From: Epilithonimonas zeae
GTDB taxonomy: Bacteria; Bacteroidota; Bacteroidia; Flavobacteriales; Weeksellaceae
Length of the DNA stretch: 64,000 bases
NCBI RefSeq assembly: GCF_900141765.1
Contig: NZ_FSRK01000003.1
Location: 434,001-498,000 of the forward strand
Direction of reading: 5' to 3'
Numbering within the stretch: the stretch's first letter is position 1; each line of letters opens with the position of its first letter. The position numbers and the translations under genes were made by a program. Positions 62,344 through 64,000 of this stretch are shown here, piece after piece. Under the pieces are notes generated by a model that saw only the letters and a list, made by a program, of their open reading frames with translations, was not told where the DNA came from and ran no database searches.

Positions 62344-64000
62344 ATGCCACAAGAATTTAATCCGCGTGACGTCACTTGGCTCGGTTTCAACGCCAGAGTT
62401 TTACAGGAAGCAATGGACAAAAGTGTTCCGATACATCTCAGAATTCGTTTTCTAGGAATTTTTTCTAATAATTTGGATGAGTTTTTCCGCGTGAGAGTTG
62501 CAGGATTGAAACGTGCAATGGACTTTAAACAAAAACTTCTTGCCGAATCTTTCTACGATGCACCTTCCAAAATTCTTCAAAAAATCAATAAATTGGTTAT
62601 CCATCAGCAGGAAGATTTTGACAAAACATGGAAAGATGTTCAGCGCGAAATGGCAAAAGAAAAGGTTTTTATCAAAGATTATAAACATCTGACAGCAGAG
62701 CAAAAAGAATTTGTTGTCAAATATTTTGATGAAGAAGTGGAGAGTAATGTCATCCCGATTTTGCTTCACGACAATAAACCCATGCCTTACCTTCGGGAAA
62801 AAAGTCTTTTCATTGGTGTGGCAATGCGAAGAAAAGAATGGCAATACGAAAGTCAATATGCGATTATTGAACTTCCTGTAACCGCTAACGGGAGATTTGT
62901 TCTTTTGCCGACAGAAGACAAAGAACAAAAAGATGTGATGCTTTTGGAAGACGTAATTATCTATAATCTTCCGCATATTTTCTCCTATTTTGGTTATGAC
63001 GAGTATACGGCACATTGTTTCAAAGTGACAAAAGATGCAGAATTTGACTTGGATAACGACATCAAAACAACCTTAGCAGATAAAATCGAAAAAGGAATTA
63101 AAAGCCGACGAAAAGGAAAACCGACACGTTTTGTCTTCGATAAAGAAATTGATAAAGCTCTGCTGGAATTTCTCATCAAGAAATTAAGCTTAAGCAAAAA
63201 AGACAGTATTATTCCGGGACAGAAAATTCATAATTTCAGGCATTTTATGGATTTTCCTGATGTGTTCAAGGCTTATCAGAAACCTGTAGAAAGGACAACT
63301 TTCATCCACCCCGAATTTGCTAAAAAACAGAGAGTGACGGATGTGATCATCAAGAAAGATGTGTTACTGACTTTTCCTTACCATTCTTATGACTCTGTCA
63401 TTGACCTATTGAGAGAAGCAGCGATGGATCCTGATGTGAAATCAATCCAAATTACGGCGTACAGACTGGCATCGAGTTCCAAAATCGCCAATGCTTTGAT
63501 TAATGCTGTTCGAAATGGTAAAGAAGTAACGGTAATGCTGGAACTGAGGGCGAGGTTCGATGAAGAGTCTAATCTTTGGTGGAAGGACAGATTCGAGCTG
63601 GAAGGTGTAAAAGTTCTTCTCGGAATTCCGAATAAAAAAGTCCACGCCAAATTATGCATCATCAAGAAAAGAGTGAATAACCGAACCATCCAATACGGTT
63701 TTGTCAGCACAGGAAACTTCAACGAAAAGACGGCAAAAATCTATGGTGACCATTTGTTAATGACTTCCAACAGAGCAATAATGGCAGACATCAACAAAGT
63801 TTTTCTTGCCCTTAACAAACCAAAAGCAGACCCAACCATCGCTTTAAAAAGTTGTAAAACCTTGATGGTTTGTCCGGTTTTTATGAGAGAAAAAATCATC
63901 GCTCACATCGATAAAGAAATAGAAGAAGCCAAAGCTGGCAGAAAAGCAGAAATGATTGTCAAAGTTAATTCCCTGAGTGATAAAACTTTGATTTTGAAAC
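62344..64000 (+). CDS. ppk1: Polyphosphate kinase 1 (partial, 3' end outside window)
   Basis: The first 552 codons of an enzyme normally near 690 residues. MPQEFNPRDVTWLGFNARVL opens the N-domain (NPRDVTWLxFNxRVL); NLDEFFRVRVAGLKRA, FPYHSYDSVIDLLREAAMDP and, near residue 436, KVHAKLCII with the autophosphorylated His follow, then FVSTGNFNEKTA. It reversibly makes polyphosphate from ATP. I use ATG 62344; an in-frame ATG at 62305 lies before a TAATTTTG -7 motif (62316-62323). The second catalytic His is expected beyond the edge. Confidence 0.95.
   Translation, partial: MPQEFNPRDVTWLGFNARVLQEAMDKSVPIHLRIRFLGIFSNNLDEFFRVRVAGLKRAMDFKQKLLAESFYDAPSKILQKINKLVIHQQEDFDKTWKDVQREMAKEKVFIKDYKHLTAEQKEFVVKYFDEEVESNVIPILLHDNKPMPYLREKSLFIGVAMRRKEWQYESQYAIIELPVTANGRFVLLPTEDKEQKDVMLLEDVIIYNLPHIFSYFGYDEYTAHCFKVTKDAEFDLDNDIKTTLADKIEKGIKSRRKGKPTRFVFDKEIDKALLEFLIKKLSLSKKDSIIPGQKIHNFRHFMDFPDVFKAYQKPVERTTFIHPEFAKKQRVTDVIIKKDVLLTFPYHSYDSVIDLLREAAMDPDVKSIQITAYRLASSSKIANALINAVRNGKEVTVMLELRARFDEESNLWWKDRFELEGVKVLLGIPNKKVHAKLCIIKKRVNNRTIQYGFVSTGNFNEKTAKIYGDHLLMTSNRAIMADINKVFLALNKPKADPTIALKSCKTLMVCPVFMREKIIAHIDKEIEEAKAGRKAEMIVKVNSLSDKTLILK

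Noticed and set aside
62452-63015. A 187-codon minus-strand open frame.
   Set aside because: It is antisense to ppk1, whose frame shows clear polyphosphate kinase motifs.
1-64000. tRNA or rRNA genes, insertion sequences, prophage, restriction or other defence systems.
   Set aside because: Every gap was read on both strands and nothing supporting these was found; only short repeats, hairpins and promoters occur there.

Overview
The window comes from a Flavobacteriia chromosome, most likely the Chryseobacterium/Epilithonimonas group of Weeksellaceae. The signs are high A+T, many starts preceded by the Bacteroidetes -7 motif TAnnTTTG (several with TTTG 19 bp upstream), a type IX secretion C-terminal domain, TonB-dependent outer-membrane proteins, and gene orders typical of the group (pdxA, DUF177, rpmF, accB, accC; rplM, rpsI, rpsB). 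Almost all of it is core chromosome. I found no rRNA, tRNA, insertion sequence, prophage or CRISPR array.

Layout. 1-1717: an ExbB/ExbD proton-channel operon, cut by the left edge. 2004-4814: leuS. 5271-8248: a glycosyltransferase, an unknown protein, Kdo transferase (waaA) and a cupin. 8591-12567: rpmH, an FtsE-type ATPase, a TrmN6-type methyltransferase, an orphan sensor kinase and ribE. 12784-18130: pdxA, DUF177, rpmF, accB, accC, rocD. 18132-26414: a glycosyltransferase cluster of eight enzymes in mixed orientation plus a phosphomannose-isomerase-type cupin, visibly more A+T-rich than its flanks; this is the surface-polysaccharide locus. 26571-35842: gltX with an unusual 70-residue in-frame insertion, accA, rpsB, rpsI and rplM without an adjacent tsf, a DUF3667 protein, pncB and a BON/SH3 pair. 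35924-49011: an outer-membrane beta-barrel protein, a glycosyltransferase and LpxH-like pair separated by a 21-bp tandem array, a dicarboxylate symporter, a serine hydrolase with a glycogen-binding-like tail, Mrp and NifU-type iron-sulfur factors, gpsA and an M23 peptidase. 49063-64000: trigger factor, a probable metal-uptake locus with a His-rich lipoprotein and a TonB receptor, a nucleoid-associated protein, a second serine hydrolase, secreted proteins, a thioredoxin, dnaK, a secreted M43-type metalloprotease and the first part of ppk1.

Functions that fit together are envelope building (waaA, the glycosyltransferases, LpxH-like, accA/B/C, M23), protein synthesis and folding (rpmH, rpmF, rpsB, rpsI, rplM, leuS, gltX, tig, dnaK) and energised outer-membrane transport (ExbB/ExbD with the TonB receptor).

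The most striking non-coding signal is two families of dispersed intergenic elements (five copies of A, two of B). They share one architecture: outer stem, G-rich arm, T-run/A-run inner stem and variable loop. Between copies the stems change in a compensatory way, which indicates that the folded structure is maintained. Other signals worth pursuing are the gltX insertion flanked by near-identical 9-bp repeats, the 11-unit 21-bp array, a candidate small RNA or attenuator between dnaK and a thioredoxin gene, and a hairpin carrying outward-facing promoter motifs inside the glycosyltransferase cluster.
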